IMG/VR virus record: IMGVR_UViG_3300033153_009814
Span: 1-24,697 of that record
Reading direction: 5' to 3' (one strand)
DNA from: a virus
Length of the DNA stretch: 24,697 nucleotides
Below, one piece after another: positions 13,061 through 19,549 of this stretch. A program made the translations under genes and the position numbers. Position 1 is the first letter of the stretch; each line of letters opens with the position of its first letter. The notes beneath the pieces are model-generated. The model was not told the DNA's origin and did not search any database. It worked only from the letters and a program-made list of their open reading frames with translations.

Positions 13061-14548
13061 ATGCTTTCCGATAAACAACTGAACCTGGAAAAGCCCGTTG
13101 AAAAGCTGCGTGATCTTGTGCGCTGGTATCAATCCCACAGCCGCTGGTTCGACCTTGGGGAGAGAGCACTCAAAACCATTTACTATGCGCGTCAGGGTGG
13201 TCCTCTGACTACAGCAGCCGCGTGCGTGACGATGGGCGCCTCTGTTGTAGAAGCGGCCTTCCCTGAGCTATCCATTGATGAAAACTTGCGGCGTATGGGG
13301 TATCACTCTGTCAATACAACTATCGGTGAGGTGTTGTGTACGCTGATAGACAAAGACGCTACTCCAACCATGGAAGTAGAGCGAGGTAACAAGACTGCGA
13401 GGATATGGGCTTCGTCTCTTGGTGGAGTTGCAGCAGTGTACTCTGGTGGGAAGTACGCTTGGGGACCATACGTGCTAGGTGGAGATGATCGCTACTTGTT
13501 GGATACAATCGCAAGCTGTGTGTGGGGTCAAGGTAGTGACCTGATGCTCACTACAAAAGAGGGCAAAAAGGGGTTTGCTTTGGTGAACATGCTAGAGCCG
13601 GGACCATACATCGCAAAGCAGATGCCCGAGGTTTATGCAGAGCGCTTGTCTCGCTATGGTGCGCGCCCACGTACACTACTCATCAAGGGGCCGACGGGCA
13701 TAGGTAAAAGCGTGCTTGCGCGTCGAGTAGCCGCTTTAGCCTCTTGTGGCACAGCGCGCACCTTGAAAGTCTCTTCTACAGTACTGAAAGGATTTGGCTC
13801 CGCAGAGCTGCGCGACTTGGCGCGGTACATCCAACCATCCGTGTTGCTTTTGGACGACCTGGAGATTTCTAGTTACAGTGAGTCTACAAGTATCAATGCT
13901 CTGTTGGATACCCTGGAGTCACTGCGCGTCGAGGGCTGCTTGGTGATTATCACCATGATGATTGACACTGATGCGCACAGTGCGCGGTATCGAGGTGAGA
14001 ACTATGTGGAAGGCATGCGCCCTGGACGCATTGACGAGATAGTGACGCTATTCGCTCCACAGAAAAAAGAGCGTGAGTTGATCCTGAACTACTACTATGA
14101 CGTGTTTGGTGTAGGGGACGAGATTGATGCGAAGTTGCGCAAGATGATCCTTGCTCAGACAGATGGGTTGACAGGCGCTTATCTGCGCGAGGTTGCGGAG
14201 AGGTTGTCAGTGCATGGGGCAGATGGAGCAATGAAGGAATTGGAGTCTATCCTGCTGAGTGCTCCTTATATGACTGTGGACAAAAAGAAGCAAAAAGCGC
14301 TTTTCACTCCGGCGGTTAGTAGGAAGCAGAAGACGCCAGCAAAACTCCGGCAAGAAGCAAAGAGGAATGCTTGTTGGGCTAATAGGGATGAGAAAAAGAT
14401 GAAGGCCAAGCAGAAGAAGTCTGAAGAACTACTTAAGAAGGCGAATAAGCTGGAGAAAGAGTTGGAGGAGAAGAAGGTGTTGGATAGAGAGAAAAAGGCT
14501 AAGGCTGTGAAGGCAGTGAAGGATAAAAGGAAGAAAGGGAAGAAATGA
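13061..14548 (+). CDS. AAA+ ATPase resembling FtsH/BCS1 type, 495 aa
   Basis: ATG 13061 sits behind AAAGGAGG; the frame is open from 12932, but those codons overlap the previous gene. Residues 1-200 have no recognised domain and include a mildly hydrophobic stretch (49-67). Residues 200-395 are an AAA+ module: Walker A GPTGIGKS (210-217), Walker B LLLDDLE (262-268), and MRPGRIDE (319-326) with arginine-finger candidates R320 and R323, as in FtsH, Cdc48 and BCS1-like proteins. Residues 405-495 are very Lys-rich coiled coil (KLEKELEEKK) that may bind DNA or RNA. The second Walker B acid is Asp, not Glu, which could lower hydrolysis. The role is unknown; it is not a DnaC-type loader by motif. 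Confidence 0.75.
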   Translation: MLSDKQLNLEKPVEKLRDLVRWYQSHSRWFDLGERALKTIYYARQGGPLTTAAACVTMGASVVEAAFPELSIDENLRRMGYHSVNTTIGEVLCTLIDKDATPTMEVERGNKTARIWASSLGGVAAVYSGGKYAWGPYVLGGDDRYLLDTIASCVWGQGSDLMLTTKEGKKGFALVNMLEPGPYIAKQMPEVYAERLSRYGARPRTLLIKGPTGIGKSVLARRVAALASCGTARTLKVSSTVLKGFGSAELRDLARYIQPSVLLLDDLEISSYSESTSINALLDTLESLRVEGCLVIITMMIDTDAHSARYRGENYVEGMRPGRIDEIVTLFAPQKKERELILNYYYDVFGVGDEIDAKLRKMILAQTDGLTGAYLREVAERLSVHGADGAMKELESILLSAPYMTVDKKKQKALFTPAVSRKQKTPAKLRQEAKRNACWANRDEKKMKAKQKKSEELLKKANKLEKELEEKKVLDREKKAKAVKAVKDKRKKGKK

Positions 14549-14826
14549 GATATCTCTGTATAAGGTGTATGAAAAAGCGGGGAATTGATACCTATTGTCG
14601 TGAATCATGCCTGCGACCTTTTTGTGATGATTGCGCAGTAGAAGACAAATGCTGGTCTATCTCCGAAGCAGAACTAGAGGGGGAAGACAAGACAAAGGCT
14701 GTGCTCACTTCAATTCTTGAAATGAAGGAGCGTGAAAAGCGCCTGGAGGAAGAATTGAATGGGGTGCGTGCAGAGCTTGCAGCCATTGCAGGGCTAGTTG
14801 CTTCGAGTGGAGGGACGGAGAAATGA
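14545..14826 (+). CDS. zinc-binding, coiled-coil small protein, 93 aa
   Basis: It overlaps the AAA+ gene by four bases (ATGA) and the next gene by four bases (ATGA). The first 40 residues have CIRCMKKRGIDTYC, CLRPFCDDCAVEDKC, a B-box or treble-clef-like zinc pattern. The rest is an acidic-charged coiled coil (EMKEREKRLEEELNGVRAEL) ending in Ala/Gly. Tight coupling to the AAA+ ATPase suggests it may be a partner. No enzymatic motif is seen. Confidence 0.65.
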   Translation: MRYLCIRCMKKRGIDTYCRESCLRPFCDDCAVEDKCWSISEAELEGEDKTKAVLTSILEMKEREKRLEEELNGVRAELAAIAGLVASSGGTEK

Positions 14827-15179
14827 GAGTACTCATAGCAGGTAGTAGAAACTACTCTGACCTTGCTGGCGTGAAAAAGTACGTGTTGGCCCTACCGGAA
14901 GGTACAGTTGTACTATCAGGCATGGCGCGTGGGGTGGACGCTACAGCCGCAGTGGCAGCGAAGGAGCGCGGGTTGGAAGTAGAGATATTCCCTGCAGAGT
15001 GGTCGAAGTATGGGACCAAAGCTGGCATAATGCGCAACATGGAGATGGTAAACTCAGCTGCCTTTGTGGTATGCTTTTGGGATGGGGAAAGTTCAGGGAC
15101 AGCGCACACGATGAATTATGCAGAGCAGCAGGAGAAACCCCTCTTGACGATAAGGAGTGAAATCAATGGATTCGGATAA
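14823..15179 (+). CDS. DUF2493/SLOG-family nucleotide-binding protein, 118 aa
   Basis: This short Rossmann-like protein matches the DUF2493 (YspA-like) branch of the SLOG superfamily. It has VLIAGSRNYSD (3-13), VVLSGMARGVDATA (29-42), FPAEWSKYGTKAGIMRN (56-72) and FVVCFWDGESSGTAHTM (81-97). SLOG proteins bind nucleotides and NAD- or ADP-ribose-like ligands, and some sense signalling nucleotides in defence. In a phage it might bind or destroy such a signal, or take part in nucleotide metabolism. It is coupled to the zinc protein by ATGA at its start. The family is secure; its role is inferred. Confidence 0.85.
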   Translation: MRVLIAGSRNYSDLAGVKKYVLALPEGTVVLSGMARGVDATAAVAAKERGLEVEIFPAEWSKYGTKAGIMRNMEMVNSAAFVVCFWDGESSGTAHTMNYAEQQEKPLLTIRSEINGFG

Positions 15180-15501
15180 TGGTGGGTGTGATAGTTGCAA
15201 GGGAGATTGTGGCAGCTGCAGCGGTTCCTCTTCTGGTGTCTACAGAGACGACTGCTATGACCATACGCTGATCAAGAGACCAACAGATCCTTACCCTGTT
15301 GGTACATACGTGCGCTCCAAATCGACGGGAGAGTGGGGCGAGGTGAAGCGTGTGGAGTACAGGGAGGTGTTCTTTGCACCACATGGTGAAGATGGAAGGA
15401 GACTGCTGGGGTTCTTGGTGCAGTACATAGAGCATGCGTGTGGGGCCTGCGGGGGCAAGTGGGTTGATGGCGCGTGCAGCAAGGGGTGTTCAGATGAGTG
15501 A
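15166..15501 (+). CDS. Cys-rich protein, 111 aa
   Basis: ATG 15166 follows TAAGGAG by eight bases; a GTG at 15157 is a weaker choice. It overlaps the SLOG gene end by 14 bases. The start has CDSCKGDCGSCSG, the middle is strand-rich and SH3-like (YPVGTYVRSKSTGEWGEVKR), and the end has CGACGGKWVDGACSKGC. Both Cys clusters could bind zinc. No function is known. Confidence 0.6.
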   Translation: MDSDNGGCDSCKGDCGSCSGSSSGVYRDDCYDHTLIKRPTDPYPVGTYVRSKSTGEWGEVKRVEYREVFFAPHGEDGRRLLGFLVQYIEHACGACGGKWVDGACSKGCSDE

Positions 15502-15778
15502 TTGGAAAAGGTTCTGGCCTATGTGCGAGGCGTGTGTGTTCCATGAAGAAAACGATGAGGGAGAACCAGTGTGCAACGGGAGGCCCCCAAGTGACGGGGA
15601 GAGTAATGTGTGGGTAATAAGCGGGCTTGACTGCGTCCCGGATTGCGCGCCAGATAGATTGGCGTGTGCGGTGTTCATGGACAAGGTACATCTGTATGGC
15701 TTGAGAGAGTTTTTGAAGCGGGAGCGAGAGTCTTGTGAGGTAGGCGAGGAAGAGAGGAAGGGGTTGAGTTATGTATGA
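15494..15778 (+). CDS. Cys-rich small protein, 94 aa
   Basis: ATG 15494 (MSDWKRFW) overlaps the preceding stop by eight bases; the frame is open from 15434 but the internal start fits the overlap pattern here. Cys residues occur as MCEACVFHEE, VCNGRPPS, GLDCVPDCAPDRLAC. This spacing (CxxC-x2-H, then C, then a C cluster) resembles small phage Cys proteins related to the next gene. A charged C-terminal part follows. The function is unknown. Confidence 0.6.
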   Translation: MSDWKRFWPMCEACVFHEENDEGEPVCNGRPPSDGESNVWVISGLDCVPDCAPDRLACAVFMDKVHLYGLREFLKRERESCEVGEEERKGLSYV

Positions 15779-16121
15779 AGCCTGCAAAAGATGTAAGTGG
15801 TGGGATGAGACTGAGGTACAGCCAGATGAAGAAAGGTTTGGAGAGTGCTATGCTCGCCCAAACAATAACATGAATGACGGGAGTGAATATTATTGGACAA
15901 GCTCTGATGCACGTTGTCCTCAATTCACCCCGCTTCCATCTAACGATCTACAGCCCGATGTGTGTCCAGGCTGCAAAAAGGCAGCGAGGGCTCTCGGTAT
16001 GATTTCAGCAATGATACATCAACTTGCTAGTAGACGCTTGTCAGAAGCTGACAAAATGAGGTTCTGCGCGTCGGTGAGTAAGCTGGTTGGTGCAGTTGTG
16101 AACGGAGAGGATAATGAGTGA
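15771..16121 (+). CDS. Cys-rich protein, 116 aa
   Basis: It starts at ATG 15771, behind GAAGAGAGGAAGGGG, inside the end of the previous gene. The N-terminal half has CKRCKWWDE, FGECYARP and DARCPQFTP, the same order of Cys motifs as the protein at 15494, which suggests the two are distant duplicates. Then VCPGCKKAAR starts a helical C-terminal half. It probably binds zinc. The function is unknown. Confidence 0.6.
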   Translation: MYEACKRCKWWDETEVQPDEERFGECYARPNNNMNDGSEYYWTSSDARCPQFTPLPSNDLQPDVCPGCKKAARALGMISAMIHQLASRRLSEADKMRFCASVSKLVGAVVNGEDNE

Positions 16122-16428
16122 GGGCTTGACAGAAAAGCAGTTGGCTGAATGGACCAAGCTCTTTGTAGGAACGTACGATGACGAGTTGCTTGCGATTTTG
16201 TGTAAAAGTGCATTCTTGCCCCTTGTGGAAGAGGTAAGGCGCTTGCAGGGCGTAAACGCCTCATTGAAAGCCTCCCTGGTGAGAGTAGTGAGTGAGGCAA
16301 GTGGGTGTTACTGCGTTGATGATTGGGCTGATGCAGGGTTTGAGAGTAAGAGGATAGCTGAAGAGGTTTTAAAGGATGAAGGCGCCGGGTTTCATTGTAA
16401 GCAAGAGCCAAATTGGGAGGAAGAATGA
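16114..16428 (+). CDS. hypothetical protein, 104 aa
   Basis: It overlaps the preceding gene by eight bases and has GGAGAGG upstream. It reads as helices (LTEKQLAEWTKLFVG and LPLVEEVRRLQGVNASLKAS) followed by a part with CYCVDDWADAGF. No motif identifies it. It overlaps the next gene by four bases. Confidence 0.6.
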   Translation: MSEGLTEKQLAEWTKLFVGTYDDELLAILCKSAFLPLVEEVRRLQGVNASLKASLVRVVSEASGCYCVDDWADAGFESKRIAEEVLKDEGAGFHCKQEPNWEEE

Positions 16429-16757
16429 TTTATCATGTAACGAATGAAGCCGGGCATTCAGAGCTAGTTATTGCCGACTCACCAAAGGACGCAAAACAGA
16501 GAGCACGTATCTCGAATCCTAATAGAAAGCGCAGTGATTTAGATGTAAAGCCAGCAGCCTGTGAACACGGAGATCACTGGAATAATGCGGTGCTTCACGG
16601 ATGCAACTTCGCTGTAGCCTTTGTGCGTAAGGTGCCGATGTGTGCGCATTGCATTGAGACTATAAGCAAGCCTCTAGACGAGCGCGTGGCAGAACTAGAG
16701 GTGCGTGTAGCAGAGCTTGAAAAGGACAATACGCGTCTTTGGGAGCACTCCGATTAG
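16425..16757 (+). CDS. hypothetical protein with C-terminal coiled coil, 110 aa
   Basis: ATG 16425 (MIYHVTNEAG) lies behind GGGAGGAAG; an in-frame TTG at 16413 is rejected. The first 80 residues are a small alpha/beta part (HSELVIADSPKDAKQRA) with scattered Cys and His and a CAHCIE motif. The end is a short coiled coil (VAELEVRVAELEKDNTRLWE). No family is recognised. It ends 56 bases before the Cas4-like gene. Confidence 0.6.
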   Translation: MIYHVTNEAGHSELVIADSPKDAKQRARISNPNRKRSDLDVKPAACEHGDHWNNAVLHGCNFAVAFVRKVPMCAHCIETISKPLDERVAELEVRVAELEKDNTRLWEHSD

Positions 16758-16813
16758 CTTATCTGCTTGACCTATCAGCAGACTTGAGCTACTCTTTTCT
16801 TCAGGGAGCATAC

Positions 16814-17605
16814 ATGGGAACAGCAGAGAACGACACCGGCCAGTCAGCATCTGGCTATCACCGAATCGCTACCTTCATTTCCTGCCCTCAGAAGTTTGCA
16901 TACCGCTACCTACTCAACCTGAAGCGCCCTACCGAGGGGATGGCTACAGGAATAGGTACCGTGCTGCATGAAGCTCTGTATGCGTACTATGTGGGGGTAG
17001 ATGTAGGGGAGCAAGTAGGAAAGCTGCCCGCGCGCTACTCTGCGTGTATACGTAGAGGGATGGAGCTGTTTGAAGAGTATCAGCGCGTGTACCCTGTTGA
17101 TCCCTGGTCACAAGTGCTGCTGGCAGAGCATGAGATAGAAGTGGCTCTAGGGGACCACCGCTTTACGCGCCGCCTGGATTTGGTAGTGCTGTGGGGCGGG
17201 AAGATTTGGGTGTTGGACCATAAGACAGCGGGGCGTGTAACTTCACGCTTGCGCTCTGCAGAGCTTGACTGGTCATTGGCTACTCAAGAGCTAGTTGGAG
17301 AATCAGTGCTGCCAGGGATGTTTGGTGCGCCATGGGGAGGCTTCGTTCTGAACGTCATTGGAACAGGCACCGAGGCGGTTGATTGTCGGTACAAGCGGCA
17401 GCCTTTGCGCTTCCCCGCGCGCTTCATGTCGTCACTCCCCCGTTCACTGCATTGGTATTTCGAGCGTGCTGCCGCGTTGGAAGGCACAGACCCATGGTGC
17501 TATCCAAGAAGTGGAAAATGCATGGGGCAATATGGCGCTTGTGATTTCGTTGACTTGTGCAGATATGGAAGAAGCGCAGAAAGAAATTTCAAAAAAGATG
17601 AGTGA
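16814..17605 (+). CDS. Cas4-like PD-(D/E)XK nuclease with Fe-S cluster, 263 aa
   Basis: I chose ATG 16814, behind AGGGAGC, over 16739, which overlaps the previous gene. This is a RecB/Cas4-type exonuclease. It has ISCPQKFAYRYLL with C24, GTVLHEAL with H52, an acidic E105, D122 in RRLDLVV and DHKT (135-138) with the catalytic Lys137. C-terminal Cys C236, C243 and C249, with C24, would hold an iron-sulfur cluster as in Cas4 and AddB (C229 is an extra Cys). Phage Cas4-like nucleases process DNA ends for recombination. Its place just before Sak4, ssDNA-binding and polymerase genes fits that role. No Cas1 or CRISPR array is present. Confidence 0.85.
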   Translation: MGTAENDTGQSASGYHRIATFISCPQKFAYRYLLNLKRPTEGMATGIGTVLHEALYAYYVGVDVGEQVGKLPARYSACIRRGMELFEEYQRVYPVDPWSQVLLAEHEIEVALGDHRFTRRLDLVVLWGGKIWVLDHKTAGRVTSRLRSAELDWSLATQELVGESVLPGMFGAPWGGFVLNVIGTGTEAVDCRYKRQPLRFPARFMSSLPRSLHWYFERAAALEGTDPWCYPRSGKCMGQYGACDFVDLCRYGRSAERNFKKDE

Positions 17606-17663
17606 ATCGGTTGACACATCATACAGAGATGAGCTATGTTTGCTCAGGACGGAGACGAGAGAT

Positions 17664-17900
17664 ATGAGAGAGTTTGAAGTAAGTATTGAGCGTAACACCA
17701 ACACAAAGTGTTGTGAATGTGGCAACGTGAGTGAGGTTGGTTATTCATGGGATTCAGAAAAAACCCCATGGTGGTCTTCAGCATGGTATTGCATGCAGTG
17801 TGCAGAAGACCATGGGCTGGTGAAGTATGTACAAGACTGGTTTGACTATGATGGCCCTGATAATACTCCAGATGGATTTCATTACGAGGTAGTGCGATGA
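17664..17900 (+). CDS. small zinc-binding protein, 78 aa
   Basis: The frame is open from 17358, but that part overlaps the nuclease gene. I chose ATG 17664 (MREFEVSIE) with GGAG nine bases upstream; ATG 17598, which overlaps the nuclease stop, is an alternative giving 100 residues. It has CCECGNVSEVGYSW and WYCMQCAEDHG, a treble-clef-like zinc site, then an acidic, aromatic end (WFDYDGPDNTPDGFHYE). It overlaps the Sak4-like gene by four bases (ATGA). It may be an accessory factor of the recombination module. Confidence 0.55.
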   Translation: MREFEVSIERNTNTKCCECGNVSEVGYSWDSEKTPWWSSAWYCMQCAEDHGLVKYVQDWFDYDGPDNTPDGFHYEVVR

Positions 17901-18673
17901 GTACTGGCTCTGTATGCATCTACGGACGTACGAAGATTGGCAAGACGTCTGACGTACTCAACATGTTTCAAGATGCGTATGTCATCTGTACTGAGGCAGA
18001 AGCTCTTGCACCTGTGACACATCAATTCGGCTTTACGCCTGCTCATACTGAGCTGCTTGACTCTAACGACCCCTACACCGACATGCTGAATGTGATTGAG
18101 CACAACGTGCGCCCTGCAATAGCTTCTGGTGCGCATACCGCTGTTGTGATGGATTCTGGTACGGCATTCGGGTCGCGCTTGTTCAAGCACCTTGACCGCA
18201 AGTTTCGCTCTGATGGCCGGAAGGTGTACCCGAAGTTTGATCATCAGTTTCGTGACGTGATGACTCAACTTCTGACTCTGCCCGTGTGGGTAGTTGTCAT
18301 CTTCCACGAGCAAGAGCCGAAAGCGTCGGAGAGTCGGTTTGTGCGTGGCGGACCTCGTACGGGTGGCTCTGCTAGCTTGGTGGAAGACATCGGTGGCATG
18401 TTCCGGCTCGTGATGCGTGGGGCTGCTGTACAGGGTCCAGGTGGCATCCAGCGCGCTTACATGTGTGACTCCCTTAGTCCACAGTGGGTGCAGGGTGATG
18501 CATACGGGGCCACGTCTAAACAACAACCAATGGATTTGCGTCCAATCGTCTGGCGCATTGTTAGGCCAGATGAGGTGATGCCTGATTCGATGAAGACGCC
18601 AAAACCATACCGTGTGGTTGAGGTAGAAGAGTGTGGGATGGGGATGCTGGGCAATGGTGCTGCAGCATCGTAG
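17897..18673 (+). CDS. Sak4-like RecA-fold recombination ATPase, 258 aa
   Basis: A single-domain RecA-like ATPase of the phage Sak4/AAA_24 type: Walker A YGRTKIGKT (9-17), a strand with VICTEAEAL, Walker B TAVVMDSG, and a VVVIFHEQE strand with the polar residue expected near motif III. Its length is in the family's range. Sak4 proteins anneal single strands and work with a single-stranded-DNA-binding partner, which here is the next gene. It starts by ATGA overlap with the zinc protein upstream. A basic and Pro-rich C-terminus follows the core. Confidence 0.82.
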   Translation: MSTGSVCIYGRTKIGKTSDVLNMFQDAYVICTEAEALAPVTHQFGFTPAHTELLDSNDPYTDMLNVIEHNVRPAIASGAHTAVVMDSGTAFGSRLFKHLDRKFRSDGRKVYPKFDHQFRDVMTQLLTLPVWVVVIFHEQEPKASESRFVRGGPRTGGSASLVEDIGGMFRLVMRGAAVQGPGGIQRAYMCDSLSPQWVQGDAYGATSKQQPMDLRPIVWRIVRPDEVMPDSMKTPKPYRVVEVEECGMGMLGNGAAAS

Positions 18674-18707
18674 TGTAGTTTTACCTGTATGTGTTTAGGA
18701 GAAACGA

Positions 18708-19454
18708 ATGTCAAACGAAAGTCTTCTTACTGCGGCTGATGGCGACAATGCAACTGCCGTCACTATTGAGATGGGCGAGCAACGTTTCGGCGTTGGTGCT
18801 GGGCGCGTTGATCCCGGTATCTACAAGCTCAAGATTGAGAATGCCTGCTGGCGCAACAAGGCCGAAGGCAAGGCTGGCAAGAACTTCTACTTTGAGGCTG
18901 TTGTCACTGGACCAGAGGGATGCGACGGGATTGGTACCAAGATTCCGAAGTACGATGCAGCCCCGATGGGTGATGCTGGTGATGAGAAGGTGCAGAAGGC
19001 AAAGCGCCGTTTCTCCAACCTGCTTGGGTCTATTGCTTCTGGCGCGGGGCAGCTCGACGCAGCGCGTGCTGCTGGCTCGATGACTATCACTCCGCAGCAG
19101 CTCAACGGGAGTGAATTCTTCGCTTTCGTTGATGATGACGATCCTTACGAGGGCCGTGTGAAGTCGTCTATCATCTACACGGTGGCCATGGAGGATTACT
19201 CTAGGAAGCCGGGTGCTGATCCCGCGCTGAAGAAGCGTGAGCTTCCTGCGGCTGATACTGCGCCGGCTACTACTGGTTCGATTGCTGCGAGCACTCCTGC
19301 TCATGCGCCTGCTCATGTGGCTACTCAGGCTGCTACTCCCAACCTGCTCGATGGGGGTAATGGTGTAACTGCTGGTGCGGTCACTACGGTTGCCGCTGCT
19401 GCTACAGCCCCTGGTGATTCTGTCTCTACTATGCTGTTTGGAGGTGCGAAGTAG
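18708..19454 (+). CDS. DUF669-like single-stranded DNA-binding protein, 248 aa
   Basis: ATG 18708 follows TTTAGGAGAAACG. The first 170 residues are strand-rich and OB-like: IYKLKIENACWRN, GKNFYFEAVVTGPEG, and FFAFVDDDDPYEGRVKSSI. This resembles DUF669-type phage ssDNA-binding proteins. The last 75 residues are Ala/Thr/Pro-rich and disordered (APAHVATQAATPNL) and the end is MLFGGAK rather than the acidic tip common in SSBs. Its place between Sak4 and polymerase supports the call. A strong terminator follows at 19475-19531. Confidence 0.72.
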   Translation: MSNESLLTAADGDNATAVTIEMGEQRFGVGAGRVDPGIYKLKIENACWRNKAEGKAGKNFYFEAVVTGPEGCDGIGTKIPKYDAAPMGDAGDEKVQKAKRRFSNLLGSIASGAGQLDAARAAGSMTITPQQLNGSEFFAFVDDDDPYEGRVKSSIIYTVAMEDYSRKPGADPALKKRELPAADTAPATTGSIAASTPAHAPAHVATQAATPNLLDGGNGVTAGAVTTVAAAATAPGDSVSTMLFGGAK

Positions 19455-19474
19455 AAAACAACTAGTCCTGCTCA

Positions 19475-19531
19475 GGGGCGAGAGTCATGTTAGGCTGCCT
19501 GGCTCTGCATGATTCTCGCCCCGTGTTTTTT
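19475..19531 (+). terminator. intrinsic terminator after the ssDNA-binding gene
   Basis: GGGGCGAGAGTCATG (19475-19489) and CATGATTCTCGCCCC (19508-19522) pair over 15 positions with one mismatch. An 18-base loop separates them, and GTGTTTTTT (19523-19531) follows. This is a textbook Rho-independent terminator, 20 bases after the stop codon. It overlaps the longest open frame of the polymerase, which argues for the later start at 19550. Confidence 0.85.
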
Positions 19532-19549
19532 GAGCTTTGGATAAGAGTA

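Noticed and set aside
16814-17605. Cas4 as evidence of a CRISPR system
   Set aside because: No Cas1, Cas2, effector or repeat-spacer array is present, and the neighbours form a phage recombination module.
19487-19549. Longer polymerase start at 19487
   Set aside because: The ATG lies in the 5' arm of a strong terminator hairpin and the added residues do not fit the glycosylase family.
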